Made by a program: the position numbers and the translations under genes
Shown: piece by piece, positions 43,134 to 51,961 of the stretch
Layout of the letters: each line of letters opens with the position of its first letter
Numbering within the stretch: position 1 is the stretch's first letter
The notes under the pieces: generated by a model
Database searches by the model: none
What the model saw: only the letters and a program-made list of their open reading frames with translations
What the model was told of the DNA's origin: nothing
NCBI GenBank assembly: GCA_958422185.1
Contig: CATZNW010000007.1
Coordinates: 1-64,000, forward strand
Direction: 5' to 3'
DNA length: 64,000 nucleotides
Source: an uncultured Clostridium sp.
GTDB taxonomy: Bacteria > Bacillota > Clostridia > Oscillospirales > Acutalibacteraceae

Positions 43134-43916
43134 ATGGGTAAAGTTATGAAAAATATAAAAACGAAGAAAAAAGCTATACTCATTGCCGCCGCTGCCGCAG
43201 CGGTTTTGATTGGCGCTGTAATAATGATAACTGCCGTTCATCTGCGCTCAAGACCGAAGATCAGCGATTCAGTATTCCCCTCTGAACGGACGATAGAATA
43301 TAATGACAAAATCTACACGCCTGCCTTACCGGTAAGTTTATGCAGATTTGAAAAAGACGAGTGTGTTTACAGGAATTTTGATTTGTTTGCATCATCAAAG
43401 ATCTACACCGTTAAAAACGACACGGAAAATGATTTTCTCATCTACTATGAGTGGGACAATAATATGCTGTACACATCCATTCCCGAGTTTGAGGAAAAAT
43501 ACCCGCTCAACGAATACGAAAAAGGCAGGGCAACGGCGGTGGAATTTACCAACGGCTCCACCCTGAGCGATGATTATTACACCGAAAGCGATAACGTTAT
43601 TGATTTTATTAATCACATTAAAGATTATTCAGACGGCACTACTGCAACGTATCCGTTGAAAGAATCGGACGGATTTACTTGCAAGGTGTATATTTATATG
43701 GACAATATGCCGGTATCCGACTGCTGTATCGGCGAGATAGCCCACTACGGCGGAAAATGGATATTTACGGACGAAAACACCGAATTTGAAGGCGAAGCCG
43801 GCCCCGACGGCACGGACACAAGAACATTCACGGGCATTGAGATAACCGACGAAAGCGCGGTAAAATTCCTTGAAGAACTGTGCGCCGAAAATCTGCCCTA
43901 TATGCTTCAAACGTAA
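43134..43916 (+). CDS. Membrane-anchored extracytoplasmic protein, unknown
   Basis: 260 residues: a Lys-rich N-terminus, one membrane helix (AILIAAAAAAVLIGAVIMIT) and an acidic outer domain of about 215 residues. The outer domain has four Cys residues and aromatic-rich strands such as FDLFASSKIYTVKNDTEN. No lipobox and no family recognised. Start could also be the in-frame ATG at 43146. Single-gene unit with promoter and terminator. Confidence 0.75.
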   Translation: MGKVMKNIKTKKKAILIAAAAAAVLIGAVIMITAVHLRSRPKISDSVFPSERTIEYNDKIYTPALPVSLCRFEKDECVYRNFDLFASSKIYTVKNDTENDFLIYYEWDNNMLYTSIPEFEEKYPLNEYEKGRATAVEFTNGSTLSDDYYTESDNVIDFINHIKDYSDGTTATYPLKESDGFTCKVYIYMDNMPVSDCCIGEIAHYGGKWIFTDENTEFEGEAGPDGTDTRTFTGIEITDESAVKFLEELCAENLPYMLQT

Positions 43917-43929
43917 CGGAATGAAAAAC

Positions 43930-43959
43930 GCCCTAAGCCAAATTTTTTTGGTTTAGGGC
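43930..43959. terminator. Terminator shared by two convergent genes
   Basis: 13-bp stem GCCCTAAGCCAAA / TTTGGTTTAGGGC (one G-T pair). On the minus strand it is followed by GTTTTTC; on the plus strand by a weak T tract. Confidence 0.75.
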
Positions 43960-43971
43960 ATTTAAACTGTT

Positions 43972-44166
43972 TTAATTTTTATCTATATAATATAATCGCT
44001 GTCCAACACTGCTGTGTAATTTTATAACGGTGGCAGACACGGTTATGGAAAAATCATTCTGCCAGTTAAGGAATTTGTTCAAGCTGCCTTTCTCAATCAG
44101 AAAAAAGACGAGCAAAAAGATCAGAACCAATAAGACAAAAAAAGAATGCCTACTGCGCGATGCAAT
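43972..44166 (-). CDS. Small membrane protein, 64 aa, apparent ATT start
   Basis: A complete unit: promoter TTTACA-17-TAAAAT, perfect AAGGAGG (44173-44179), 6-nt spacer, then ATT in frame with 64 codons, then a terminator. The product has a basic N-terminus (ASRSRH), a strong membrane helix (FFVLLVLIFLLVFFLIE) and a 38-residue outer tail. No ATG, GTG or TTG lies in this frame at usable distance. A TTG one base away in another frame yields only 14 codons, and the in-frame ATG at 44199 overlaps the -10 box and lacks a ribosome binding site. No family known. Confidence 0.5.
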   Translation of the reverse strand: MASRSRHSFFVLLVLIFLLVFFLIEKGSLNKFLNWQNDFSITVSATVIKLHSSVGQRLYYIDKN

Positions 44167-44197
44167 ACTAAGCCTCCTTAACGCAGGTTTCAAAATC

Positions 44198-44226
44198 ATT
44201 TTAGCAAAACACAATATAATTGTAAA
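44198..44226 (-). promoter_or_regulatory. Promoter of the small membrane protein
   Basis: TTTACA, 17-bp spacer, TAAAAT on the minus strand, 12 nt or so before the ribosome binding site region. Confidence 0.6.
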
Positions 44227-44241
44227 CAAAGGTACAAAAAC

Positions 44242-44271
44242 AGGGACTGCTTTTAAATTAAAACAGTCCCT
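44242..44271 (-). terminator. Terminator of the iol operon
   Basis: AGGGACTG / CAGTCCCT with an inner AT stem; minus-strand tail GTTTTTG, 20 bp after the iolE stop. Confidence 0.8.
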
Positions 44272-44290
44272 TTCATTTTAATTAAAAATA

Positions 44291-45190
44291 TTAAAGCCCT
44301 GTATTTTCGGCAATATACTTTCTTGCCTTAACGGCATATTCAAACGGGTTTGCCTTTGCGGGATCCTGCTCCGCCTCAACAACTACCCAGCCTTCATAAT
44401 CATTATCGGCAAGGATGTCAAAAATAGGCTTAAAATCAACATCGCCGTCACCGGGTACGGTGAACACGCCGGCACGCACCGCGTCAAGAAAACTCATATG
44501 ATTCGGCACGACCTGGTTATTATATACGTCCATACGAACGTCCTTTAAATGGACGTGTTTTACACGGTCAATATATTTTTTGAGGACCGGCACGGGGTCT
44601 ATGCCCGCAAAGGTAAGATGACCGCTGTCAAAGAGAAGATAAACCAGACCGGGATCAGTCATATCCATAAGTTTATCTATTTCTTCCACAGTCTGCACGC
44701 CGGTGCCCATATGATGATGGACGGTAAAATACATACCTTTTGAGCGTGCGTACTCACCCATTTCGTTAAAGCCTTTAGTTACGATTTCCCACTGCTCATC
44801 AGTGTAACAGGGCTTTTCATCAAGTATGGATTTATCGAGGCAGCCCTGGATTGAATTGCCCTGTTCAGACGCGCCGATTACTTTGGCGCCGAGTTCGCAG
44901 AGCATATCGCAGTGCTTTTTGAAAGCCTCAATCGTTTCTTCATAAGGTTTTGAAGTAAGATAAGAGGAAAACCACGCGTTGCAGACCTGAAGCCCTCTTA
45001 TATCAAGATATTTTTTAAGGACTTTCGGATCTTTCGGATATTTGTTGCCGATCTCTGTACCTTTAAACCCGGCAAGCGCCATTTCGCTTATGCACTGTTC
45101 AAATGTGTTTTCCGCGCCGAGATCCGGCATATCATCATTCGTCCATCCGATAGGAGCAATGGCAAGTTTAACTTTATTTTTATCAAGCAT
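44291..45190 (-). CDS. iolE: Inosose dehydratase
   Basis: Dehydrates scyllo-inosose to 3D-trihydroxycyclohexane-1,2-dione in myo-inositol breakdown. 299 residues, xylose-isomerase-like TIM barrel. [20 protein letters not shown] is the IolE N-terminal signature; [14 protein letters not shown] and [14 protein letters not shown] carry metal ligands, and [13 protein letters not shown] is the C-terminal metal Glu region. ATG 45190 with AAAGG upstream; the longer frame runs back into iolD. Confidence 0.94.
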   Translation of the reverse strand: MLDKNKVKLAIAPIGWTNDDMPDLGAENTFEQCISEMALAGFKGTEIGNKYPKDPKVLKKYLDIRGLQVCNAWFSSYLTSKPYEETIEAFKKHCDMLCELGAKVIGASEQGNSIQGCLDKSILDEKPCYTDEQWEIVTKGFNEMGEYARSKGMYFTVHHHMGTGVQTVEEIDKLMDMTDPGLVYLLFDSGHLTFAGIDPVPVLKKYIDRVKHVHLKDVRMDVYNNQVVPNHMSFLDAVRAGVFTVPGDGDVDFKPIFDILADNDYEGWVVVEAEQDPAKANPFEYAVKARKYIAENTGL

Positions 45191-45212
45191 AATTCTATTA
45201 CCTTTCAGAAGA

Positions 45213-47066
45213 TCAATAATCAAACGTTTCTTTGATATGCTTTTGCATATCGTCATAGGCGGCGGCAACCGTTTTGCTCTTTGAGACCTCCGCAACGCCT
45301 ACTCTCCACCAGGATTCAAATCCCGGAGTCATTGTTTTAGGAAGAACCTTTATATCGAAAAGGACAGTTTTGGTCTGCTTTTTCGCGTCTTCAAGCGCTG
45401 CCCTGAGCTCATCGGATGTACGGATCGTATAACCCTTTGCGCCGTATCCCTCCGCTATTTTCGCGAAATCGACAGGGATCTCGCCTCCGTCAAGCATACC
45501 CGTTTTCGGATTTCTTGCGCGGAAGACCGTGCCAAAAGTATCCGTGCCCTGATTATTCTGAAGATTTTCAATGCAGCCCCAGCCCATATTATCGAACACG
45601 CAGATATTCAGTTTAAGGCCTTCCTGGAGCGATGTATACAGTTCTGAATGCGCCATAAGGAAAGATCCGTCCCCACAGAAAGCATATACTTCCTTATCGG
45701 GCTCGGCAAGTTTAACGCCGAAAGCGCCGTTGATCTCATAGCCCATATTTGAATAGCCGTATTCCATATGATATGTACCGCGGTTTTTCGGTCTGAAAAG
45801 CCTTTGCATATCTCCGGGAAGTGATCCGGCAGACCCTACAGCGATATCATCGTCACCCATAAATTCGTTGATTATACCTAACGCAAGAGTCTGATTGAGG
45901 CCGCCGGGAAGTTCGGTTGAATAATAACCGTCAACAATAGAATCCCATTCTTTTTTCGCGTTTGCGATCTCATCCTGATACTCTGTTTTATAACCTTCAC
46001 ACGCGCCGATAAGCGCTTTCATAGCCTCTTTTGCATCCGCAACGATAGCCTCGGCATCCATTTTATAAGCGTCAAACGGGCAGATATTTATACCCAGCAC
46101 CTTTCTGCTTTCATTAAACAGCCATTTTGAAGACGTTGTGAAATCTGTAAATCTTGTGCCTACGCCGATAATCAGATCAGCGTCCTTGCCGATCACGTTT
46201 GCCGCCTTGCCGCCGGTTACGCCTATACCGCCCAGATTGAGCGGATGCTTCCACGAAACAAGGCTTCTGCCGGCCTGTGTTTCGCTGATAGGGATATTAT
46301 ACTTTTCCGCAAATTCAAGAAGTTCCTTTTCCGCGCCGCTGTAACGCACACCGCCGCCGCATACGATAATCGGCTTCTTTGATGATCTGATAAGACTTGC
46401 CGCTCTGTCAAGCTGAGATGAAGTGATAGGTCTTCTGTCCATATGCCATACACGCTTTTGAAGGAAGTGTTCCGGATAGTCATAAGCCTCGCCCTCAACA
46501 TCCTGCGGCATAGCAAGACAAACCGCGCCGGTATCGGCAGGATCCGTAAGCACACGCATCGCGTTGATACACGCGGTCATGAGCTGTTCCGGTCTTACGA
46601 TCCTGTCAAAATAATGGCAAACGCCCTTAAAAGCATCCGTAACCGTTCTGCCGTAGTTATCGAAAAATTCCGCCTGCTGCAAAACGGGATCGGGCTGACG
46701 GCACGCAAAAGTATCGCCGGGAAGAACCAGTAACGGGATCCTGTTTGCCGTTGCGCAGCCGCACGCCGTTACCATATTGGTTGCGCCGGGTCCTATGGAG
46801 GACACGCAGGGAATGATTGCTTTTCTGTCCATCTGCTTTGCATAGGCAACAGCGGCAAGCGCCATATTCTGCTCATTCTTGCCCTGATAAAACTTTAGAT
46901 TGTGTCCGCCCTGCTCGAGCGCCTGGCCCACTCCGACAACACAGCCGTGGCCGAAAATGCCGAATATCCCGGAAACAAACTTTGTTTCAACGCCGTCACA
47001 TTCTATATACTGGTTATCAAGAAAGCGCACAAGCGCCTGAGACATAGTTAATCTTTCTCTTTTCAT
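45213..47066 (-). CDS. iolD: 3D-(3,5/4)-trihydroxycyclohexane-1,2-dione hydrolase
   Basis: Thiamine-diphosphate enzyme that opens the ring in inositol breakdown. 617 residues. The three ThDP-family domains are visible: N-terminal Pyr domain ([20 protein letters not shown]), central domain ([15 protein letters not shown]), and C-terminal PP domain with the ThDP motif [20 protein letters not shown]...[15 protein letters not shown]. Start ATG 47066 aligns with known IolD N-termini ([14 protein letters not shown]) and lies 2 bp after the iolG stop. Confidence 0.96.
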   Translation of the reverse strand: MKRERLTMSQALVRFLDNQYIECDGVETKFVSGIFGIFGHGCVVGVGQALEQGGHNLKFYQGKNEQNMALAAVAYAKQMDRKAIIPCVSSIGPGATNMVTACGCATANRIPLLVLPGDTFACRQPDPVLQQAEFFDNYGRTVTDAFKGVCHYFDRIVRPEQLMTACINAMRVLTDPADTGAVCLAMPQDVEGEAYDYPEHFLQKRVWHMDRRPITSSQLDRAASLIRSSKKPIIVCGGGVRYSGAEKELLEFAEKYNIPISETQAGRSLVSWKHPLNLGGIGVTGGKAANVIGKDADLIIGVGTRFTDFTTSSKWLFNESRKVLGINICPFDAYKMDAEAIVADAKEAMKALIGACEGYKTEYQDEIANAKKEWDSIVDGYYSTELPGGLNQTLALGIINEFMGDDDIAVGSAGSLPGDMQRLFRPKNRGTYHMEYGYSNMGYEINGAFGVKLAEPDKEVYAFCGDGSFLMAHSELYTSLQEGLKLNICVFDNMGWGCIENLQNNQGTDTFGTVFRARNPKTGMLDGGEIPVDFAKIAEGYGAKGYTIRTSDELRAALEDAKKQTKTVLFDIKVLPKTMTPGFESWWRVGVAEVSKSKTVAAAYDDMQKHIKETFDY

Positions 47067-47068
47067 GA

Positions 47069-48085
47069 TCAGCATCCCTCGATTTCAGAAAGCTTTACAG
47101 GCCTGTGCTCAGCAACCGATCTCTTTGCGGCAAGGCCAAGACGAAGCGCCTCCAGCCCATCATAAACAGTGGTCTGAGTCGGCTTATCGTTGATCACACA
47201 ATCAATAAACTGCGTCATTTCGTCAGTGAAAGACTGCATATATCTTTCAAGGAAGAAATAGAGCGGTTTATCGGAAACGCTCCCGTTTTCATCTATAAAA
47301 GCAACATTAGTCGGCGTATCGTTGACCGCGGACGCCTGACCCTTTGAGCCAAACACCTCAAGGCGCTGGTCATAACCGTATGACGCTTTGCGGCAGTTAT
47401 CAATCACGCCGATGGCGCCGCTCTTGAATTTAAGGGCAACAAGGGCGGTATCGACATCGCCGGCCTCACCGATAGCCGGATCCACCATAACGGTTGCATT
47501 GGCATAGACCTCGTCTACCTCGCCGCCGATAAAGCGCGCCATATCAAAATCATGAACGGTCATATCCAAGAACATTCCGCCTGAAACTTTGACATAATCT
47601 ATTGACGGCGGCTCGGGATCACGGCTGGTGATCTTTATCGTCTGGATCCTGCCGATCTTGCCGTCCTTTTCAAGCTGCTTTATGTAAGCAAAATTATGAT
47701 CATATCTTCTGTTGAATCCTATCTGGAGCTTAACACCGGCTTTATCCACCGCGTCAATAACCTTTTTGATCTTTTCCACCGTTAAATCTACCGGCTTTTC
47801 GCAAAAGATATGCTTGCCTGCCTCAGCTGCCTCACACGCTATATCCGCATGTGTATCCGTTGAGGAGCAGATGAGCACCGCGTCTACAGACGGGTCGTTA
47901 AGGATATCGTGATAATCCTTATAATATTTCGGAATGCCGAGTTCCTCGGCAACTTTTTTTGCGCCTTCCTCATAAATATCGGAAATGGCGGCTATCTGAG
48001 CCTGCGGAATATGATAGGTAATAGACTTTGCGTGGACCTGCCCTATTCTGCCGGCACCGATTATACCGACTTTGATCTTTTCCAT
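47069..48085 (-). CDS. iolG: Inositol 2-dehydrogenase
   Basis: NAD-dependent oxidation of myo-inositol to scyllo-inosose. 338 residues, GFO/IDH/MocA family. NAD fold VGIIGAGRIGQVHAKSI, the catalytic dyad region HIFCEKPVDLTVEKI and SGGMFLDMTVHDFDMARFI with the family Asp-His. ATG 48085 with GGGG 8 nt upstream (a TTG at 48091 is in frame). First gene of iolG-iolD-iolE. iolB, iolC, iolJ and iolT are not in the window. Confidence 0.93.
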   Translation of the reverse strand: MEKIKVGIIGAGRIGQVHAKSITYHIPQAQIAAISDIYEEGAKKVAEELGIPKYYKDYHDILNDPSVDAVLICSSTDTHADIACEAAEAGKHIFCEKPVDLTVEKIKKVIDAVDKAGVKLQIGFNRRYDHNFAYIKQLEKDGKIGRIQTIKITSRDPEPPSIDYVKVSGGMFLDMTVHDFDMARFIGGEVDEVYANATVMVDPAIGEAGDVDTALVALKFKSGAIGVIDNCRKASYGYDQRLEVFGSKGQASAVNDTPTNVAFIDENGSVSDKPLYFFLERYMQSFTDEMTQFIDCVINDKPTQTTVYDGLEALRLGLAAKRSVAEHRPVKLSEIEGC

Positions 48086-48115
48086 AAACAATACCCCTTT
48101 TTTGTTGTTTTACAG

Positions 48116-48163
48116 AAAAACGCGGAAAACGAACCCGGCATGACGGGGCAAGATCTGTCCGCG
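48116..48163 (-). promoter_or_regulatory. Hairpin with T run in the iolG leader
   Basis: In the leader mRNA, CGCGGA and TCCGCG enclose an inner CCCG / CGGG hairpin and are followed by TTTTTCT. It is terminator-like and lies upstream of the start codon, so it could act as an attenuator. Confidence 0.4.
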
Positions 48164-48188
48164 GCTTTTCTGCTGTCAAATTATTTTA

Positions 48189-48217
48189 ATCATATCACAG
48201 TGCCATATCCTTTTCAA
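48189..48217 (-). promoter_or_regulatory. Promoter of iolGDE
   Basis: TTGAAA, 17-bp spacer, TATGAT on the minus strand, giving a leader of about 95 nt. Confidence 0.65.
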
Positions 48218-48287
48218 GATTAAAATAAGGATAATTTTTATAAATTCAAAATTATGTAATATTTTATTATTGAAAAGGCGCGTAATA

Positions 48288-48316
48288 TTGATTATAATTA
48301 TAAAGTGTTATATTAT
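48288..48316 (+). promoter_or_regulatory. Promoter of the TSCPD-GH36-lep operon
   Basis: TTGATT, 17-bp spacer, TATTAT, 38 bp before the ATG at 48354. Confidence 0.65.
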
Positions 48317-48353
48317 ATAAATTAATAATTTAAGATACGGGAAGGTAAGATGA

Positions 48354-48620
48354 ATGACATATACATATAAAACCCAGGGAACCTGTTCCAAATCTATTTC
48401 CATTGAGATCGACGACGACGGACAGACGATCAAGAATGTAAGCTACACCGGCGGCTGCAACGGCAACCTAAAAGGCATTGCCGCACTTGTTAAAGGCAGA
48501 AAAATCAGCGAGGTCAAGAACACTCTTGCCGGTATAAAATGCGGCTTTAAACAGACTTCGTGCCCGGACCAGCTTGCAAGAGCACTGGCAGAAATAGAAA
48601 AACAGACAGATAAGAAATAA
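48354..48620 (+). CDS. TSCPD-domain protein (TIGR03905 type)
   Basis: 88 residues. VSYTGGCNGNLKGIAALVKG and CGFKQTSCPDQLARAL, with the name-giving T-S-C-P-D, place it in the small stand-alone TSCPD family. That family is related to the C-terminal domain of class II ribonucleotide reductases. Four Cys residues may bind a metal; function unknown. First gene of a three-gene plus-strand run. Confidence 0.88.
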   Translation: MTYTYKTQGTCSKSISIEIDDDGQTIKNVSYTGGCNGNLKGIAALVKGRKISEVKNTLAGIKCGFKQTSCPDQLARALAEIEKQTDKK

Positions 48621-48640
48621 CAGGCAAAGGATATTTAAAA

Positions 48641-50986
48641 ATGTTTAAACTGAAAAGCAGCAAACTTGAAAGAGAATTCAACGTTACGGACGGCTTTCTA
48701 TATGCCTCTCAGATAACGAACACCTATTCGGGCATGGTATTCATTCCTGACGGCAGCGGAAGCGAATTTGAAATCAGGTTTAAAGACGGAGATACGGTAT
48801 CCTCTAAAAACCTGGCGGTCAGCGAAGCTGTTGAGAAGGACGGAAAACTTTTTTTCCGTTTCAGGGAAGAAATGCACACGACCGTTACTATGAGTTACCG
48901 TATAGGTTCGGACGGGGAAACGCTTGAAAAGCAGATTGCAATAGAGCAGAGCGAACCGAAAACGATCGATTATGTTATGCTTGAAAACATAGGAATAGTC
49001 AATTCAAAAACGTCCTACACGGCAAGCGGCGGCGCTACCGAGACAGATGAATTTTATTCGAATCTGGGTCAGCCGTTTTACATTGACAGTCTATTCTTCG
49101 GCTGTGTGTTTCCGGGCACAAAAAACGGGGTCTTTCACGGCAGGGGCGAAGTCATTTATTATATAGGCAAAAGCGCTGAAAGAAAGATCGTTTGCCCCAC
49201 TACGGTTATGGGCGCCGCAAAAAGCGGCATGATGGTTGACCTGAAGAAGGCGTTTTTTGAATATATTGACCGTATCGCCGTCAGATCTCCTTTCCGTGTG
49301 CAGTACAACACCTGGTATGACAGAATGATGGATATTGACGCAGATAACACGGAGGCAGCTTTTTATAAGGTTGAAAGCAAACTATCTTCAAACGGCGTTC
49401 CCCCGCTTGACGGATATGTAATTGACGACGGCTGGAACAATTACAAAGCAGGCTTCTGGAGCTTCAATCAAAAGAAATTCCCTAACGGGGTACTTGACCT
49501 GAGCTACCTTACAAAGCGTTTGGGCAGCAGTTTCGGGCTTTGGCTTGGCCCGCGCGGCGGATATAACTTTAATTCCAAGTTTGCAAAGAAAATAGAACGC
49601 GAGGGCAACGGTTATTACAACGCGGAATCGGACGATATATGCGTTTGCTCAAAGACCTATCTGCACAGGCTTAAGGATTTTCTGGTACAGACCACCAGAG
49701 AAAATGACATTGCTTACTGGAAACTTGATGGATTTGCACTGAAGCCCTGCAAAAATCAGAAACACGACCACATCACCGGCGGCGACCACGATATGTATTT
49801 CATAACCGAACTGTGGCGCAGATGGATCAAAATATTTAAAGCGCTCAGAGAAGTACGCAGCGCGCAGGGCAAAGACCTCTGGATAAACTTTACCTGCTAC
49901 GCAAATCCGTCTCCGTGGTGGCTGCAGTATGTAAATTCGATCTGGCTGCAGAACAGCAGGGACATCGGTTTCGCAGAGAATTATCCCGAGGATGAACAGT
50001 CTCAGGCTGACGCAGAAATGACTTACCGCGACTCGGTATACTATGATTTTATAGTGACCAGAGGACTTCAGTTCCCCTTGGGCAACATATATAACCATGA
50101 ACCTATTTACGGCCGTGAGGCACACCTTGATTACACAGACGCCGAATTCGAAAAGGCGTTTTTCTGGAACGCGTGCCGCGGCGCAGCTTTGAACGAGCTA
50201 TACATCTCTGCCGGTATGATGAACGACGAGAAATGGCGCATTCTTGCGCGGGTGCTTAACTGGCAGAGAGCAAATCACCATATTCTTAAGCACGCGATGA
50301 TGCTGGGCGGAGATCCCGCGGAAAACAACGTATACTGTTACGCCGCGTGGACGGACAGCGGCGAAGGTATAATAGGACTGAGAAACCCGACTCACGAGGC
50401 GGCACCCCTTACACTTACGCTCAATAAGCTTATGGGCTGCCCGGAGAGCCTTAAAAACGCCCGGCGATTTAACGTGCTAAACAAAAATGGAGCCGAAAGT
50501 TCTGATTTGTATAACTATAATGATAAAATAAATCTTACGCTCGCTCCTTTTGAGGTGAAGATATTTCAGTTCGGGAAAACAGACAAAAGGTATACCGGCG
50601 CGGATGAAGTAAACGATTTTACGATCATTTTTGATTATGACGGAAACGACGGCGTTATCTGTCAGAACGATGACATTCTGATCCGCGTGGACAAAGGTAT
50701 GATAACCGTTAATATAGGTACGCTCAGACTGAGATCCGAGAATTCCATAAGCTCCTCAAACCACACTGTCACGGTTGTAAGAGAGAAAAACAGAATGATC
50801 AAGCTTTACGTTGACAATTCCCTTGACTGCAGCGCATACGAGGAACGCGGAAAAGCAATTCTGTCCTGCGAACTGACAAGCGACGCAGAAGGATTCAAGG
50901 TTATCCATTCCGCAACCGAATACAACGATATAGTTGAACTGAGCGGAATTATAAAGAAATCATCAAGAAAGAGGCGCAGAAATTAA
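48641..50986 (+). CDS. GH36-like alpha-galactosidase (melibiase superfamily)
   Basis: 781 residues, no signal peptide. N-terminal beta-supersandwich, then a TIM barrel from about residue 230: YNTWYDRMMDIDADNTEAAF, DGYVIDDGWNNYKAGFWSFN, FGLWLGPRGGYNF, and AYWKLDGFALKPC with the likely nucleophile Asp in the K-x-D motif. The last ~110 residues (from about KRYTGADEVNDFTIIFDYDG) look like a LamG/concanavalin-like beta-sandwich, an unusual addition. The substrate could be an alpha-galactoside or alpha-GalNAc glycan. AAAGGA site upstream. Confidence 0.8.
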   Translation: MFKLKSSKLEREFNVTDGFLYASQITNTYSGMVFIPDGSGSEFEIRFKDGDTVSSKNLAVSEAVEKDGKLFFRFREEMHTTVTMSYRIGSDGETLEKQIAIEQSEPKTIDYVMLENIGIVNSKTSYTASGGATETDEFYSNLGQPFYIDSLFFGCVFPGTKNGVFHGRGEVIYYIGKSAERKIVCPTTVMGAAKSGMMVDLKKAFFEYIDRIAVRSPFRVQYNTWYDRMMDIDADNTEAAFYKVESKLSSNGVPPLDGYVIDDGWNNYKAGFWSFNQKKFPNGVLDLSYLTKRLGSSFGLWLGPRGGYNFNSKFAKKIEREGNGYYNAESDDICVCSKTYLHRLKDFLVQTTRENDIAYWKLDGFALKPCKNQKHDHITGGDHDMYFITELWRRWIKIFKALREVRSAQGKDLWINFTCYANPSPWWLQYVNSIWLQNSRDIGFAENYPEDEQSQADAEMTYRDSVYYDFIVTRGLQFPLGNIYNHEPIYGREAHLDYTDAEFEKAFFWNACRGAALNELYISAGMMNDEKWRILARVLNWQRANHHILKHAMMLGGDPAENNVYCYAAWTDSGEGIIGLRNPTHEAAPLTLTLNKLMGCPESLKNARRFNVLNKNGAESSDLYNYNDKINLTLAPFEVKIFQFGKTDKRYTGADEVNDFTIIFDYDGNDGVICQNDDILIRVDKGMITVNIGTLRLRSENSISSSNHTVTVVREKNRMIKLYVDNSLDCSAYEERGKAILSCELTSDAEGFKVIHSATEYNDIVELSGIIKKSSRKRRRN

Positions 50987-51871
50987 ATGACATGCAAAAA
51001 ATGCGGTTTTGACGGCATTGAAGAAAACGGCGACTGGATCACCTGCCCTAACTGCGGGGCAAAATATTTTAACACCAATATATCGCCCGAACTCAGCGCC
51101 ACCAAACAGATAGATGAAATAGAAAATAAAAACAACTCCGCGACCGCCGGGCAAAACGCGGAATACAAGGCTGAAAACGCCGATAAAAGCGAAAACGGCA
51201 AAAAAGAAAAGAAAAAGAAAAGCAAAATAAAAGAAACGATCGATTTTCTGCTGCCTATCATCATTGCCGTTATTGTTGCGCTGCTGCTTAAAAAATTTGT
51301 ATTTGCTAACGCCGTGGTGCCTACCGGATCAATGAAAAACACCATTAACGAGCAGGACCGTATTATCGCGAGCAGGATCGCATATATCAACAATTCCCCG
51401 GAAAGATACGATATCATCCTTTTCAACTACCCGGATGACGAGAGCCAGATCTTTGTAAAAAGAGTGATAGGTCTTCCCGGTGAAACCGTAACGATAGTTG
51501 ACGGCACCGCCTTTATCACGGACAAAGACGGAAACACCTACGAAACGGATCAGAGCTTTGTTACAAACGGCGAACCGATCGGAGACTACGGCCCGTATTA
51601 CATTCCGGAAAAGGGAGAAACAATCACAACGGACGGGATCTATTGCTACGCCGAAAACGGTATGCGGGTAGGATACTCGCAGTTTCTTGATAAATACTGT
51701 GAAGTACTAAACGGCGAATACACCGTTGCCGAAAATCTTTATTTCTGTATGGGCGACAACAGAAACGAATCACATGATTCGAGATTCTGGGACAACACTT
51801 ATGTTGCGGAAAACAAGATCATTGGCGAAGCAAAATTCAAATACTATCCCGAATTCCGGTCTCTTGACTGA
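50987..51871 (+). CDS. lepB: Signal peptidase I with N-terminal zinc ribbon
   Basis: Cleaves signal peptides at the outer face of the membrane. 294 residues. Catalytic core: VVPTGSMKNTI (nucleophile Ser115), FVKRVIGLPGE (general-base Lys158) and CMGDNRNESHDSRFWD. One membrane helix at about residues 85-102. The N-terminus is unusual: a zinc ribbon CKKCGFDGI...CPNCGAKYF (residues 3-28) and then an acidic/Lys-rich linker, both cytoplasmic. The ATG directly follows the GH36 stop. Confidence 0.93.
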   Translation: MTCKKCGFDGIEENGDWITCPNCGAKYFNTNISPELSATKQIDEIENKNNSATAGQNAEYKAENADKSENGKKEKKKKSKIKETIDFLLPIIIAVIVALLLKKFVFANAVVPTGSMKNTINEQDRIIASRIAYINNSPERYDIILFNYPDDESQIFVKRVIGLPGETVTIVDGTAFITDKDGNTYETDQSFVTNGEPIGDYGPYYIPEKGETITTDGIYCYAENGMRVGYSQFLDKYCEVLNGEYTVAENLYFCMGDNRNESHDSRFWDNTYVAENKIIGEAKFKYYPEFRSLD

Positions 51872-51888
51872 GCATAACAAATCAAAAG

Positions 51889-51936
51889 ACCCGGCTTGCA
51901 GGCGGATCGCTCCGCAGCGGCAAGCCGGGTTATTTT
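51889..51936. terminator. Bidirectional intrinsic terminator
   Basis: ACCCGGCTTGC / GCAAGCCGGGT with an inner GCGGA / TCCGC stem, then TATTTTTT, between convergent genes. Confidence 0.9.
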
Positions 51937-51961
51937 TTGCTGTTTATGGATAGACAGGAAA

